Positions 26,404-36,656 are shown, numbered from the stretch's first letter. The stretch is 64,000 nt of DNA from Isosphaeraceae bacterium (GCA_025356435.1 JANXSY010000104.1:29889-93888), one strand, 5' to 3'. The notes: generated by a model from the sequence alone, not told the origin. A program made the numbers and translations.

Positions 26404-28472
26404 TAGTTTGATTGTTCCAAGTAAGAAGGTATGCCGGCGGCGAGCGGTAGGGTCATCAGGAAAATTGAGCCGCATTCAGGCTCGCTTTCGACCCAGATCC
26501 GTCCCCCGTGGGCCTCGACGATCTTCTGGCAGATGGCGAGACCGGCCCCGGTCCCATCGAATTCGTCGCGAGTGTGGAGCCTGCGGAATAGCTCGAAAAT
26601 CTTCTCGTGGAACTTCGGGTCGATTCCGATCCCATTATCTCGGACCGCTAAGGTGACAAAGGTCCCGCCCGTCTCGTCGGGGGGCGGAATGAGGGCTTCG
26701 ATCTCGACCCTTGGGTGCTCGTTGCTGTTGTACTTCAGGCCGTTGCCGACGAGGTTGGCGATGAGTTGACCGATCGTGGTCGGGTCGCCCCAGAGTTCGG
26801 GAAGCTCGCCAATGACCTCGATCGTCGCATGGCGGCTTCTGAGGAGCTCGGCATAATCGGCCCGGATACGCTCGATCAAGGTCTCTAGCCTGACCCGGGC
26901 GAACTCCCCAGCGACCTTTCCGGCCCGACCGAGGGTCTGAAGGTCAGAGATCAGCGACCGCATCCGGCGTGCCGCGGCGACGATGTGATTGAGCGTCTCC
27001 TGGCCGGCGTCGCCGATCCGGTCTCCGCAGTCTACCTCCAGAAAGTCGGAAAAGGCGATGATGGTGCGTAGCGGCTCTTTCAGGTCATGGGCGACGATAT
27101 AGGCGAACTCGTCGAGTTCTTTATTCTTGCGGGAAAGCTCAATATTGGCCCGCGCGAGCCGTTCGTTCTTGTCGCGCAACTCGGCTTCGAGAACGCGCCG
27201 GGTCGTCACGTCTCGGCCGACGCTTCTCGAATAACGGAATGTGCCGTCGGCAGCCCGGACTGCGGTCGAGGCGAACCAGACGTCGATAACTTCGCCGTTG
27301 GCCTTGACCCAGCGGCTCTCTAGCTCGACGTAGCCAGTCGTCTTCAAGACCTCGAACCAGGCGTCGAACATCGGCTTTCGGGCTTCGATGAGGAAGCTGA
27401 TGTAGGGCTGGCCGACGATCTCATCGCGGGACCGGCCGAGGGTGTTGAGCATCGTATCGTTGCACTCGACGACGATCCCTCGGGCGTCAAGGTTGAGGTA
27501 GAGCGCGGGGGCGTTCTGGTAGAGGTCGCTGTAGCGATTCTTGAGGCTTTCCAGCTCTCGGTTGATCCGTCGAAGCTGGCCGTTGACGTCGATCAACTCT
27601 TTCGTCCGCCGCCTAAGTTCGCGCTCAGCTCGAACCTTCTTGGTCATGTCGGAACTGCGAATCTTGACGTAGATCGCGCGAGGCTGGCTGTCGAATTCAT
27701 CCCGGCCATAGCGGACTGCGAGGTGCAATTCGATCGCCTTGACCTCCTGTCGCGCGGTCCGGATGCGATAGAGCAGGTTGTGCCCTTCCCCCTTGCCGAT
27801 CGCGGCGAGGAGCTGCGTCTTGGCGAGCACCCGGTCTTCGGGGTCGATGATTTCGAGGAAGGATTTCTCCTTGAGCTGGGACAGCGTCCAGCCAAGAAAC
27901 TCCTGTTCAGCGGGGCTCGAATCGATCCAGTAGAGTGTCTTGGGGTCGAGCCGGTTGATCATCTCGGCCGACTCGGCGTCGCCGTTGTCGGGATAGAAGC
28001 CCTCGGGAGGGTCGAAGGCCCCGCTCCGAGTCATCATCGGGTTGAAGGCCTCGATCTCGCCGCTCGTTGCGAAGGGGGTGTCGACATCGGTGCGGGCGGC
28101 CTCCGACTCACGCAGCGCAAGGAGCTTTCCCTGCATCTCCTTCACCGCGCGGAATAGCTCGATCAATTCGGGGTTGTCGGGCTCATTCATCTCGCGGTTC
28201 AGGTCTTCGGTGAGCCCGATCACCTGCTCGGAGATGTCGTGGATTGGCCGGAGCCAGCGCCTCCGTTCGGCCCATCGTTCGAGAGCGGCCATCGACACCA
28301 GGCAGGTCAGACCGAGGAGCCCGATCGTGACTCCCAGCTCGTGCCAGGAGATGAGATAGGCAAACCCCGCCGCCGATCCCCAGGCGATCGTGTGGACCGC
28401 GATGACGATCCACCAGATTGGCCTCGGACGGCCTTTTCTCGGGGACTCAACGGTGGCGTTTGCGGTCTTCAC
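26403..28472 (-). CDS. PAS-domain sensor histidine kinase, membrane-anchored
   Basis: 689 residues: two membrane spans at about 18-62, a coiled region, two PAS domains (about 165-280 and 315-435), a HisKA domain with EFAYIVAHDLKEPL (H462 as phospho-acceptor), and a HATPase with N-box NLVGNGLKYNS, G1 VRDNGIGIDP and G2 GTGAGLAICQKI. The kinase resembles the HisKA group that pairs with Rcp1-like regulators. The GTG start at 28472 overlaps the stop of the REC-kinase gene (GTGA). No cofactor-binding Cys or His signature is plain in the PAS domains, so the signal is unknown. Confidence 0.9.
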   Translation of the reverse strand: MKTANATVESPRKGRPRPIWWIVIAVHTIAWGSAAGFAYLISWHELGVTIGLLGLTCLVSMAALERWAERRRWLRPIHDISEQVIGLTEDLNREMNEPDNPELIELFRAVKEMQGKLLALRESEAARTDVDTPFATSGEIEAFNPMMTRSGAFDPPEGFYPDNGDAESAEMINRLDPKTLYWIDSSPAEQEFLGWTLSQLKEKSFLEIIDPEDRVLAKTQLLAAIGKGEGHNLLYRIRTARQEVKAIELHLAVRYGRDEFDSQPRAIYVKIRSSDMTKKVRAERELRRRTKELIDVNGQLRRINRELESLKNRYSDLYQNAPALYLNLDARGIVVECNDTMLNTLGRSRDEIVGQPYISFLIEARKPMFDAWFEVLKTTGYVELESRWVKANGEVIDVWFASTAVRAADGTFRYSRSVGRDVTTRRVLEAELRDKNERLARANIELSRKNKELDEFAYIVAHDLKEPLRTIIAFSDFLEVDCGDRIGDAGQETLNHIVAAARRMRSLISDLQTLGRAGKVAGEFARVRLETLIERIRADYAELLRSRHATIEVIGELPELWGDPTTIGQLIANLVGNGLKYNSNEHPRVEIEALIPPPDETGGTFVTLAVRDNGIGIDPKFHEKIFELFRRLHTRDEFDGTGAGLAICQKIVEAHGGRIWVESEPECGSIFLMTLPLAAGIPSYLEQSN

Positions 28473-29572
28473 TCGCCGCGCGACACGGGGGCCGCCTCCG
28501 TCGCCAGGGGGAGCCAGATCGTGAAGCAGGCCCCCCCTTGAGGGCCGTTGCTCGCCTCGAGCCGGCCGCCCTGCTCGCGGATGATCTCGTGTGCGAGGTA
28601 GAGGCCGTAACCCGAGCCCTCCTCCTTCGTGGTGAAGAACGGCTCGAAGAGTCTCGCGAGGAGTTGCGGAGGGATGCCCGGCCCGTTGTCGACCACGTCG
28701 ATCCTCGCCCAGTCGGCCTCGCCGTGCTCGGTCGTGACGCTGACGCTGATCTGCCCAAGGCCGTCGAAGTCGGCCATTGCCTCGTAGGCGTTGGCCAGGA
28801 GGTTGAGCATGACCTGGATCAGGCGGCCGGCGTCGACGACGACCATCATCCTGCCCTCGGTTGCGTCAACGACGATCTCGACCTGCTTCCGCCTGGGGTC
28901 GAGCCCTCGCTTGAAGAGGTCGGTGGCCTCCTTGACGATCGGATTGACAGCGATCAGGTGCGGCGAAGCTGGACCCGTCCTCACGGCGGCCATCAGGTGG
29001 TCGAGACGCGATTGGAGCAGGATCGAGTTCCGCAGGATTGGCTCGACGTATTCCTGGACCTGGGCGTTGCCGTCGAGGACCAACTGCATCAACTCAGCGT
29101 GACCCCGGATGACCGCGAGCGGGGAGCGGATCTCGTGGACGATCCCCGCAAGTAGACGGCCGATCTGCGCGAGCTGTTCGTTGATGACCGCAATCGACGA
29201 GAGCTTGCGATAGTCGGCGAGCCGGTTGACCCGGGCGAGAATGATTTCGACCGCCTCGTCCTTCAAAACGTAGTCATCAGCCCCCGCTGTGAGGCCCGCG
29301 ACGACGTCTTCCCGCTGATCTCTCACCGTCAGGATCAAGACCGGTATCCCCGTGCTCAGCGGGTCTTTGCGGAGCATCCGGCAGATCTCGTGGCCGTCGA
29401 TGTCGGGCAGGTTGACGTCGAGAACGACGACGTGCGGTCGGAGCTCCTTGATGCAGGCCAGCACGTCCGCGCCGCGGACGACTTCGTGGACTGTGTGCCC
29501 CCCCGATCTCAGGATCCGACGGAACATCGCCCGATCCGATGGGTTGTCGTCAACGAGCAGTATCGTGCTCAT
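28469..29572 (-). CDS. Receiver-histidine kinase hybrid (REC first)
   Basis: A receiver comes first (LLVDDNPSD; D52 in VLDVNLPDIDG; K104 in YVLKDE), followed by a short linker, a HisKA domain with GIVHEIRSPLAVIRG (H146) and a HATPase with NLLANAYEAM, VDNGPGIPP and GSGYGLYLAHEI. There is no sensor or membrane span. The ATG at 29572 begins right at the receiver. It lies first in a chain of three overlapping signalling genes, so its receiver may take phosphate from the PAS kinase or another kinase and gate its own kinase output. Confidence 0.88.
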   Translation of the reverse strand: MSTILLVDDNPSDRAMFRRILRSGGHTVHEVVRGADVLACIKELRPHVVVLDVNLPDIDGHEICRMLRKDPLSTGIPVLILTVRDQREDVVAGLTAGADDYVLKDEAVEIILARVNRLADYRKLSSIAVINEQLAQIGRLLAGIVHEIRSPLAVIRGHAELMQLVLDGNAQVQEYVEPILRNSILLQSRLDHLMAAVRTGPASPHLIAVNPIVKEATDLFKRGLDPRRKQVEIVVDATEGRMMVVVDAGRLIQVMLNLLANAYEAMADFDGLGQISVSVTTEHGEADWARIDVVDNGPGIPPQLLARLFEPFFTTKEEGSGYGLYLAHEIIREQGGRLEASNGPQGGACFTIWLPLATEAAPVSRGE

Positions 29573-29681
29573 GCAATCCGCCTTCTCAGTCGTCCATCCG
29601 CGACGCATTCATTACAATCATCATATAGAATTTTGCCGAATTGAGCTAGACGGCTCGGGACCCGGCCCCAACCGGCGTGGA

Positions 29682-29711
29682 TTTCCTCAACGCCACTGTC
29701 CCGTCTATAAT
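29682..29711 (+). promoter_or_regulatory. Putative promoter of nadA
   Basis: A perfect TATAAT at 29706-29711 is preceded 18 bases upstream by a weak TTTCCT. It lies about 78 bases before the nadA ATG and faces away from the divergent signalling operon. Confidence 0.5.
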
Positions 29712-29788
29712 ACGGTCGTGATTCCCTGCCGAGATACGACGTTCCGCGTCGAAGCCGGATCGACCGAACCCCCGGGTCAAGCTAAGCC

Positions 29789-30901
29789 ATGCCAAGTCTC
29801 ATCAACGCGACCGACCTCGCTCCCCTTCCGTTCGACGCCTACCGCTCCCTCCCTCCAGAGGAGTTGGCGACGCGAATCCGCGCGATCAAGGCGGAGATGG
29901 GCGACGCGCTGCTGATCCTCGGCCACCACTACCAACAAGACGAAGTCATCGAGTTTGCCGACCTCCGCGGCGACAGCTACAAGCTCAGCCAGACGGCGGC
30001 CGAGAGCGGCGACTGTCGGTCGATCGTCTTCTGCGGTGTCCACTTCATGGCCGAGACGGCGGACATCCTCACCCGGCCCGAAGTTGACGTCATTCTCCCC
30101 GACCTGGCCGCCGGATGTAGCATGGCCGACATGGCCGACCTCGACTCGGTCGAAGCTGCCTGGTCCGACCTGGCAGAGATCATCGATGTTTCTGAAATTA
30201 CCCCCGTTACCTATATTAACTCGACTGCCGACCTCAAGGGCTTCTGCGGCCGACATGGCGGCATCGTCTGCACGAGTTCGAATGCGAAGGCCGTGCTCGA
30301 ATGGTCCTTCGCCCAACGCCCGCGCGTCCTCTTCTTCCCCGACCAGCACCTCGGCCGCAACACCGCCCGCAAGATGGGCATCCCGCTTAACAACATGCCG
30401 CTCTGGGACCCCCGCCTCCCGCTCGGCGGCAACACCGAGGAGGCCCTGCGTTCGAGCAAGGTCTTGCTCTGGAAAGGCCATTGCTCGGTCCACCAGATGT
30501 TTAAGCCCGCGCATATCGAGGAGTTCCGCAAGCAGTATCCGGGCATCAAGGTGCTGGTCCATCCTGAGTGCATGATGTCGGTCGTCGACGCCGCTGACCT
30601 TGTCGGCTCGACCGAGTACATCCTCAAGACGGTCGCCGAGGCCCCGAGCGGCTCGCAGTGGGCGATCGGAACTGAGCTTCACCTCGTCAACCGGCTGGCG
30701 AACGAAAACCCAGACAAACTCGTCAAATTTCTCTCGCCGATGGTCTGCATGTGCGCGACGATGTATCGGATCGATCCGCCACACCTTGCGTGGTCGCTCG
30801 AAAACCTGGCGAGGGGGACCCCGGTGAATATCGTGAAGGTGCCCGAAGCCACGGCACATTGGGCCAGGGTTGCCCTCAAGCGAATGCTCGAAGTTCAGTA
30901 G
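29789..30901 (+). CDS. nadA: Quinolinate synthase
   Basis: 370 residues with the NadA signatures: ILGHHYQQDEV, DLAAGCSMADMAD (C110), GHCSVHQMF, LVHPECMMSV (C261) and PMVCMCATMYRI (C320/C322), which give the cysteine ligands of the 4Fe-4S cluster. It condenses iminoaspartate with dihydroxyacetone phosphate to make quinolinate for NAD. No nadB or nadC is next to it. Full length and well conserved. Confidence 0.97.
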   Translation: MPSLINATDLAPLPFDAYRSLPPEELATRIRAIKAEMGDALLILGHHYQQDEVIEFADLRGDSYKLSQTAAESGDCRSIVFCGVHFMAETADILTRPEVDVILPDLAAGCSMADMADLDSVEAAWSDLAEIIDVSEITPVTYINSTADLKGFCGRHGGIVCTSSNAKAVLEWSFAQRPRVLFFPDQHLGRNTARKMGIPLNNMPLWDPRLPLGGNTEEALRSSKVLLWKGHCSVHQMFKPAHIEEFRKQYPGIKVLVHPECMMSVVDAADLVGSTEYILKTVAEAPSGSQWAIGTELHLVNRLANENPDKLVKFLSPMVCMCATMYRIDPPHLAWSLENLARGTPVNIVKVPEATAHWARVALKRMLEVQ

Positions 30902-30955
30902 GTCTCGGATCGTCCTCGGCCGGGTCTCCCTAAAAACTCCTCGCAGCGAGGGACA

Positions 30956-32143
30956 ATGTCCTCGACCACCCGTCCCTCGAATTCCGCCTTCTGGCGATGC
31001 GACCGTTGCGGCACCCCGAACCCGTCGGCGTCTTACGTGATGGCCTGCCTGGGATGCGGATCGCCGCGGTCGGCCGTCGCGGTGAAGGCCGAGACGACGC
31101 AAAGTCTGGTCCCGCCGTCCCGGACCCAGCGACGGCGGCGGCTGATCCTGCTCGGCCTGGTGGTCGGATATGGGCTGGCCGTCTTCGTCGCCGGCCTTAT
31201 GGTCCGCCTGGTCGGGGATGCCTGGTGGCCAGGCCTCCTCTTGCTGATGTCGCCTCGATGGTTATTCCTGGCTCCCGCCTTACCGCTGGGGATCGTCGCC
31301 TGGCGGATGAAGCGGCTCTGGGTGGTGGGGATAGTTGGGATCGAAGTGATCTTCGTGCTCGGCCCGATCATGGGCTTCAGCTTCCCCTTGGGACGGCTCG
31401 CGGGAAAGCCACCCGAAGGGCCGACGTTGCGGATCATGACCTTCAATCGCGGTGGCGGCCCAAACGACGTGGCGCGCCTCGCCCGCTATCTCGACCGCAA
31501 CAAGGTCGACGTCGTCTGTTTCCAGGAGTTCGCCCCTGACCCTGCACTCGAGGCCTATTTCGCGGCCGGGAAGTGGCATCGCGACTCCTCTGGGGCGATC
31601 GCCAGCCGCTATCCGATCGTCGCCGAGATACCGCGCCCTCCTGAGCACAACCTCGACCGCGACCGCTACACCGTGACCATCCTCCGGACCAAAATCGCCG
31701 GTCCCGAAGGCCGATTGTTCGTCGTCGCCTCGATCCACCTGCCGACGTTGCGGCCCGGCCTTAACCGACTCTTCCGGGGGGATGTCGCCGGTCTACGGCT
31801 GCAGGCGGTCTGGTGGGGCGAGGAGATGGCCCGACTGGTCGACGTCCTCACCGATTCCGGCGGCCTTCCCCTCCTCATCGGAGGCGACTTCAACATGCCG
31901 GTCGAGTCGGCCGCCCTCTCGTCGGTGCTTGGTAACGGCGTCTTCCAGTCGGCGTTTGAGGAGGCTGGGATCGGCTGGGGTTATACAAGGCCCGCCTCAG
32001 TACCGTGGGTGCGGATCGACCACATTCTGACGACCCCCGATTGGACTGTGACCCGATGTTGGGTCGGACCCGACTTCGGCTCAGACCATCGTTCACTCGT
32101 CGCCGAGGTCGTCTTTCCCGCCCCCCAGTCGGTGCGACCGTGA
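30956..32143 (+). CDS. Membrane EEP-family hydrolase with RanBP2-like zinc finger
   Basis: Residues 13-34 form a RanBP2-type finger: W13, C15, C18, N22, C31, C34. Three hydrophobic spans follow (about 62-150). The C-terminal 250 residues are an endonuclease/exonuclease/phosphatase domain: RIMTFNRGGG, DVVCFQEF, VASIHLPT, LIGGDFNMP, RIDHILTT and GSDHRSLVA. The catalytic residues of Mg-dependent DNase I-like hydrolases are all present. The domain would face one side of the membrane; substrate could be a phosphoester lipid, sugar phosphate or nucleic acid. Its neighbours nadA and glgB give no clue. Confidence 0.85.
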   Translation: MSSTTRPSNSAFWRCDRCGTPNPSASYVMACLGCGSPRSAVAVKAETTQSLVPPSRTQRRRRLILLGLVVGYGLAVFVAGLMVRLVGDAWWPGLLLLMSPRWLFLAPALPLGIVAWRMKRLWVVGIVGIEVIFVLGPIMGFSFPLGRLAGKPPEGPTLRIMTFNRGGGPNDVARLARYLDRNKVDVVCFQEFAPDPALEAYFAAGKWHRDSSGAIASRYPIVAEIPRPPEHNLDRDRYTVTILRTKIAGPEGRLFVVASIHLPTLRPGLNRLFRGDVAGLRLQAVWWGEEMARLVDVLTDSGGLPLLIGGDFNMPVESAALSSVLGNGVFQSAFEEAGIGWGYTRPASVPWVRIDHILTTPDWTVTRCWVGPDFGSDHRSLVAEVVFPAPQSVRP

Positions 32144-32274
32144 AGATCGATCCCGGGGCTTACGTTTTTCAAGACATCTAAGTTGCGTGAATTTTCCCCC
32201 TCGCTTAGCCTGAATTAATCGGTAAACCCCGCGCACCTCTGAACGACACGACCGAGACGGGACTGAACCCTCCA

Positions 32275-34515
32275 ATGCCGACGATCATCGCCCCGACCGC
32301 GAGTCGCGAGGACATCGACCGGATCGTTCATTCGGACCACTGGGACCCGTTTACGGTCCTCGGCCAGCACGAGTGGGCCGGGTCAGGCAAACCGGGCCGA
32401 GTCATCCGGGCTTTCCTCCCCGAGGCTGAGCAGGCATGGGTCGTTGACCTCGCCAAGGGAGAGCCAGGTGTTCGCCTGGCGATGGAACGGGTCGACGCCG
32501 CCGGCTTCTTCGAGGCGACGTTCTCTGACCGCGCCCAGCCATTCCCCTATCGGCTCGCCGTCGAGAACCACGAGGGGCACGCATGGGACTTCGTTGACGC
32601 CTACCAGTTCTCCCCGGTGCTCACCGACTTCGACCTCCACCTCCTTGGCGAGGGAAAGCACCTTCGCAACTTCGAGAAGCTCGGGGCGCACCTCATCAAC
32701 CATGAGGGATTTCGAGGTGTCCACTTCGCCGTCTGGGCACCGAACGCCCTCCGCGTGAGTGTGGTCGGCAACTTCAATCACTGGGACGGCCGACGCAACC
32801 CGATGCGGGTGAGGGGCTCGGGCGGGATCTGGGAGATCTTCGTCCCTGATATCAGCCAGGGCGAGGTCTACAAGTTTGAGATCAAGAGCCGAGAAAACGG
32901 CTACATGGTCTCGAAGTCTGACCCCTACGGATACGCGGCTGAGCTTCGCCCCAAGACCGCATCGGTCGTCTGGGACGTGGACCACTTCCCGTGGACCGAC
33001 GACGAATGGATGGCCGACCGCCCTCGACGCCAGGCACTCGACGCGCCGATGGCTGTCTACGAGGTCCATCTCGGCTCGTGGAGGCGGTCGCCTGAGCGAG
33101 GGAACAGCTTCCTCAGCTATCGAGAGCTGGCCGTGCAGCTCGTTGATTACCTCAAAGAGACCGGCTTCACCCACGTTGAACTGATGCCGGTGGGCGAGTT
33201 TCCGTTTGACGGCAGTTGGGGCTATCAGCCGGTCGGCTATTACGCACCGACATCGCGGTTCGGCACGCCCGACGACTTCGCCTACTTCGTCGACACCCTT
33301 CACCGCAACGGCTTCGGCATCATCCTCGACTGGGTGCCCGCCCACTTTCCCAACGATGAGCACGGCCTCGCCTTCTTCGACGGCACCCACCTGTTCGAAC
33401 ATGCCGACCCACGCATGGGCGAGCACAAAGACTGGGGCACGAAGATCTTCAACTACGGCCGCGCCGAGGTGCGGAACTTCCTGTTCGGCAACGCCCTTTT
33501 CTGGTTCGAGCACTACCACATCGACGGCCTGCGGGTCGACGCTGTCGCCTCAATGCTCTATCTCGACTACTCGCGCAAGGCCGACGAGTGGGTGCCCAAC
33601 ATCCACGGCGGTAACGAGAACCTCGACGCGATCGACTTCATTCAGCGGTTCAACGAGATCGTCCACAGCGAGCACCCGGGAGTGCTGACGATCGCCGAAG
33701 AGTCGACCAGCTACTCCGGCGTCTCGCGGCCGACCTACACCGGCGGCCTTGGGTTCAGCCTCAAGTGGAACATGGGTTGGATGAACGATACCCTGTCGTA
33801 CATCGAGAAAGACCCGATCTACCGCAAGTATGAACACGGCGCGCTCACGTTCTCGATGATCTATGCGTTCAACGAGAACTTCATGCTGCCGCTCTCGCAC
33901 GACGAGGTCGTCCACGGCAAGGGATCATTGATCGATAAGATGCCGGGTGACCACTGGCAGAAGTTCGCCAATCTGCGGCTCTTGTTCGGCTATATGTACG
34001 GCCATCCCGGCAAGAAACTCCACTTCATGGGCAACGAGTTTGCCCAGTGGCGTGAGTGGGACCACGACCACAGTCTCGACTGGCACCTGCTCGAGTGGAA
34101 CGACCACAAGGGCGTCCAACGCCTGGTCGGAGACCTCAACCGCATCTACAAGACCGACCCCGCGCTCCACCAGGTTGACTTCAACTGGCAGGGTTTCGAG
34201 TGGCTGGTGCTCCACGACTGGGAGAACAGTCTCCTCGCGTTCCTCCGACGCGCGAATGACCCGAACGACGCGATGGTCGTGATCTGCAACTTCACCCCCG
34301 TGCCGCGCTATGGCTATCGGATCGGCGTGCCGCAATCGGGCTTCTACCGAGAGGTTATCAACACCGACTCTGAGGTCTACGGCGGCTCGAACATCGGCAA
34401 CCAAGGGGGCGTCTGGGCACAGCACCAGGGGTTCGGCGGCCATCCCTATTACATCGACGTGACCATCCCGCCGCTCGGCACGCTCTATCTCAAGCCGGTG
34501 GGCGAGAATCCCTGA
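32275..34515 (+). CDS. glgB: 1,4-alpha-glucan branching enzyme
   Basis: 746 residues covering N1, CBM48 (about 115-220), the GH13 barrel and the C-terminal beta domain. D422 (GLRVDA), E475 (TIAEEST) and D543 (LSHDEV) line up with the nucleophile, acid/base and transition-state stabiliser of E. coli GlgB, all shifted by the same 17 residues. It makes alpha-1,6 branches in glycogen. No glgA or glgC is next to it. It converges with mutS2, leaving six bases between stops. Confidence 0.97.
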   Translation: MPTIIAPTASREDIDRIVHSDHWDPFTVLGQHEWAGSGKPGRVIRAFLPEAEQAWVVDLAKGEPGVRLAMERVDAAGFFEATFSDRAQPFPYRLAVENHEGHAWDFVDAYQFSPVLTDFDLHLLGEGKHLRNFEKLGAHLINHEGFRGVHFAVWAPNALRVSVVGNFNHWDGRRNPMRVRGSGGIWEIFVPDISQGEVYKFEIKSRENGYMVSKSDPYGYAAELRPKTASVVWDVDHFPWTDDEWMADRPRRQALDAPMAVYEVHLGSWRRSPERGNSFLSYRELAVQLVDYLKETGFTHVELMPVGEFPFDGSWGYQPVGYYAPTSRFGTPDDFAYFVDTLHRNGFGIILDWVPAHFPNDEHGLAFFDGTHLFEHADPRMGEHKDWGTKIFNYGRAEVRNFLFGNALFWFEHYHIDGLRVDAVASMLYLDYSRKADEWVPNIHGGNENLDAIDFIQRFNEIVHSEHPGVLTIAEESTSYSGVSRPTYTGGLGFSLKWNMGWMNDTLSYIEKDPIYRKYEHGALTFSMIYAFNENFMLPLSHDEVVHGKGSLIDKMPGDHWQKFANLRLLFGYMYGHPGKKLHFMGNEFAQWREWDHDHSLDWHLLEWNDHKGVQRLVGDLNRIYKTDPALHQVDFNWQGFEWLVLHDWENSLLAFLRRANDPNDAMVVICNFTPVPRYGYRIGVPQSGFYREVINTDSEVYGGSNIGNQGGVWAQHQGFGGHPYYIDVTIPPLGTLYLKPVGENP

Positions 34516-34521
34516 TCTTGC

Positions 34522-36510
34522 CTATATGTCCCGATACTTGTCGATATCACTCACCGGCCGGTTCTTGCCGGTGGGTGCTGGGGCCTCGCCGCTTCGAAGG
34601 ACTTGCGGGATCAACTCAGCGATCGCCACGTTCCACTGCATCTGGCCGATCGCAACGACGGCAATCTTCTTCTTGGGGTCGACCTTCACCACTCGCCCCG
34701 GCCGGTCGTAGCCCATCTTGGGGACGACCACGCGGTCACCGGGCTGGAGCCGTTCGCGAGCCTCATTGAGCCGGGCGTCGTTTTCGGTCTCGCGCTGAAG
34801 GTCGCTGAGCTTCTGATTGAGGGCTTCACGCGTCCGCTCGGCCTCGGCCTGGGCTGCAAGGGCTGAATTCCTTGCCTCTTCGGCCTCCTTGCGCATCCGC
34901 TGGATCGCCTCGATCTCGGGTAGTTCTTGTGACCGCCCTTCGCGGAAGTAGCGGAACCCTCGTTCGACGATGTGCTCGGGCAACTGGAGCCTTCGGGCGA
35001 TCTGGAGGGCGTTTGACTGGCCGATGTCGCCGATCCGCACCCGATACATCGGCCGCATCGTCTCGATGTCGAACTCGACCGCTGCGTTCTCGGCGCGGGG
35101 GTTGGTGAGGGCGTAGGTCTTGAGGTCGCCGATGTGGGTCGTGACGATCGCCCGGCAACCGATCGAGTCCAACTCATCAAGGATCGCCCTGCCGAGCGCC
35201 GCGCCCTCAGCGGGGTCGGTGCCGGCCCCCATCTCGTCGAGCATCACGAGCGAGCGGTCAGTCGCCTTGGCGACGATCTGCGAGATCCGCAGGATGTGAC
35301 TGGAGAAGGTCGAGAGCGACTGTTCGAGGCTCTGCTCGTCGCCGATGTCCGTCAAAATATCGTCGAACACCGGCAGTTGCGACCCCTGATGCGCCGGGAT
35401 GTGCAGGCCCGATTGCGCCATGACCGAGAGCAGGCCGACCGTCTTGAGCGCGACAGTTTTTCCGCCCGTGTTCGGCCCGGTGATGACGAGTATCTGGAAC
35501 TGGATGCCAAGATGAATATCGATCGGCGTGACCGTGCGAGGCTCGGCCGATGGATCGACCACGTCGCCGCGAAAGAGAGCTTCGAGCAAGGGATGCCGGG
35601 CACCTCGGAGCGAGAGCTTGCCTTCAACATTGAAGTCGGGGGCGGTCATCCTGAAGTCAAGGCTATAGCGCGCTCGGGCGAAGATGAGGTCGAGTTCGGC
35701 CAGGTTTTCGAGGCTCGCGAGCAACTCGATGGCGACCTGCCCGACCTGGGCGCTGAGCCATCGGAGGATGCGGCGGATCTCTTTCAGCTCCCTCGCCCGC
35801 AGGAACGAGAGCTGCGCTGACTGCTCGGCGATCGCTTGCGGCTCGATGAAGACGGTCTCGTTGCTTGAACTCGTCCGGTGGACCGACCCCTGGATCTCGC
35901 CACGATGCTCCTTGGCGATCGGCAACACATAGTGATGTCCGACCATCGTGAAGTTAGGATAGCGCAAGATCCGTTTGATCTCGGGCGACCGGAGCATCCT
36001 CCGCAATGTCTCCTGAATCCGTTCCTCAGCCTGACCGACCTCGCGGCGGATCTCGGAGAGCTTCCGGCTCGCGGTGTCGAGGATCTTGCCTCGGCTATCA
36101 ATGCACGACTCGATCGCGTTGGCGACGGCCGCGAACTGGCCGATCCCCAGCTTGAGCCCGCCGAGCAGAGGGAACTGGTCGCCGATCCGTCCAAGCCATT
36201 CGCTGATGTTCTCGACCGCCTTGAGGGTCTCGAACGTCTCGGCGAGTTCCTCAGCGATGAGCGACGAGCCAATCTGGGCGCGTCGGACCAGCGGTCGGAT
36301 ATCGTGCAGGCCGCCGAACGGAGGGTGCAGGCCCGAGGAGAGAGCGTCAGCCATCTCGGTGGTGAGGGCCTGCCATGACCGGATCTCATCGGGGTCGGTG
36401 CTCGGCCCCATCTGACGCGCGGCGTCTTTGCCAAGCGAGCAGGCCGCCTGTGCGGCGACGAGGGTGCGGACCTTGTCGAACTCCAGCAAGTCGAGCGTGT
36501 GCGCGTCCAT
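34522..36510 (-). CDS. mutS2: MutS2-family ATPase without a C-terminal Smr domain
   Basis: The N-terminal core and clamp (LEFDKV, FTMVGHHYVLPI, GSVHRTSSSNETVFIEP) lead to the ATPase: Walker A GPNTGGKT near residue 345, Walker B LVMLDEMGAGTDPAEGAALG, then a long coiled coil and a KOW-like end (GDRVVVPKMGYDRPGRVVKV). Canonical MutS2 is about 780 residues and ends in an Smr nuclease; this one stops after the KOW-like part at about 660 residues. ATG 36510 precedes the conserved start (TLDLLEFDKV). MutS2 acts on stalled or collided ribosomes and on recombination intermediates; without Smr, only ATP-driven remodelling is expected. Confidence 0.9.
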   Translation of the reverse strand: MDAHTLDLLEFDKVRTLVAAQAACSLGKDAARQMGPSTDPDEIRSWQALTTEMADALSSGLHPPFGGLHDIRPLVRRAQIGSSLIAEELAETFETLKAVENISEWLGRIGDQFPLLGGLKLGIGQFAAVANAIESCIDSRGKILDTASRKLSEIRREVGQAEERIQETLRRMLRSPEIKRILRYPNFTMVGHHYVLPIAKEHRGEIQGSVHRTSSSNETVFIEPQAIAEQSAQLSFLRARELKEIRRILRWLSAQVGQVAIELLASLENLAELDLIFARARYSLDFRMTAPDFNVEGKLSLRGARHPLLEALFRGDVVDPSAEPRTVTPIDIHLGIQFQILVITGPNTGGKTVALKTVGLLSVMAQSGLHIPAHQGSQLPVFDDILTDIGDEQSLEQSLSTFSSHILRISQIVAKATDRSLVMLDEMGAGTDPAEGAALGRAILDELDSIGCRAIVTTHIGDLKTYALTNPRAENAAVEFDIETMRPMYRVRIGDIGQSNALQIARRLQLPEHIVERGFRYFREGRSQELPEIEAIQRMRKEAEEARNSALAAQAEAERTREALNQKLSDLQRETENDARLNEARERLQPGDRVVVPKMGYDRPGRVVKVDPKKKIAVVAIGQMQWNVAIAELIPQVLRSGEAPAPTGKNRPVSDIDKYRDI

Positions 36511-36574
36511 AACCCCTCGGCCAACCGACCCTCGACCGGCCGCGAGGCGGGTTGCCCGGCGGTCACGTTGCGAC

Positions 36575-36594
36575 ACCCCTGATCGCTCAGGGGT
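36575..36594 (-). other. Hairpin between HEAT-repeat gene and mutS2
   Basis: A perfect eight-base stem, ACCCCTGA at 36575-36582 with TCAGGGGT at 36587-36594, with a four-base loop and no U-tract. It could attenuate read-through into mutS2. Confidence 0.35.
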
Positions 36595-36656
36595 TCGCGA
36601 TGACCTCCATTATCGCATTCCGCGTGCCCGACGAGAGGGGCAGTTTCGCCAGGGGC

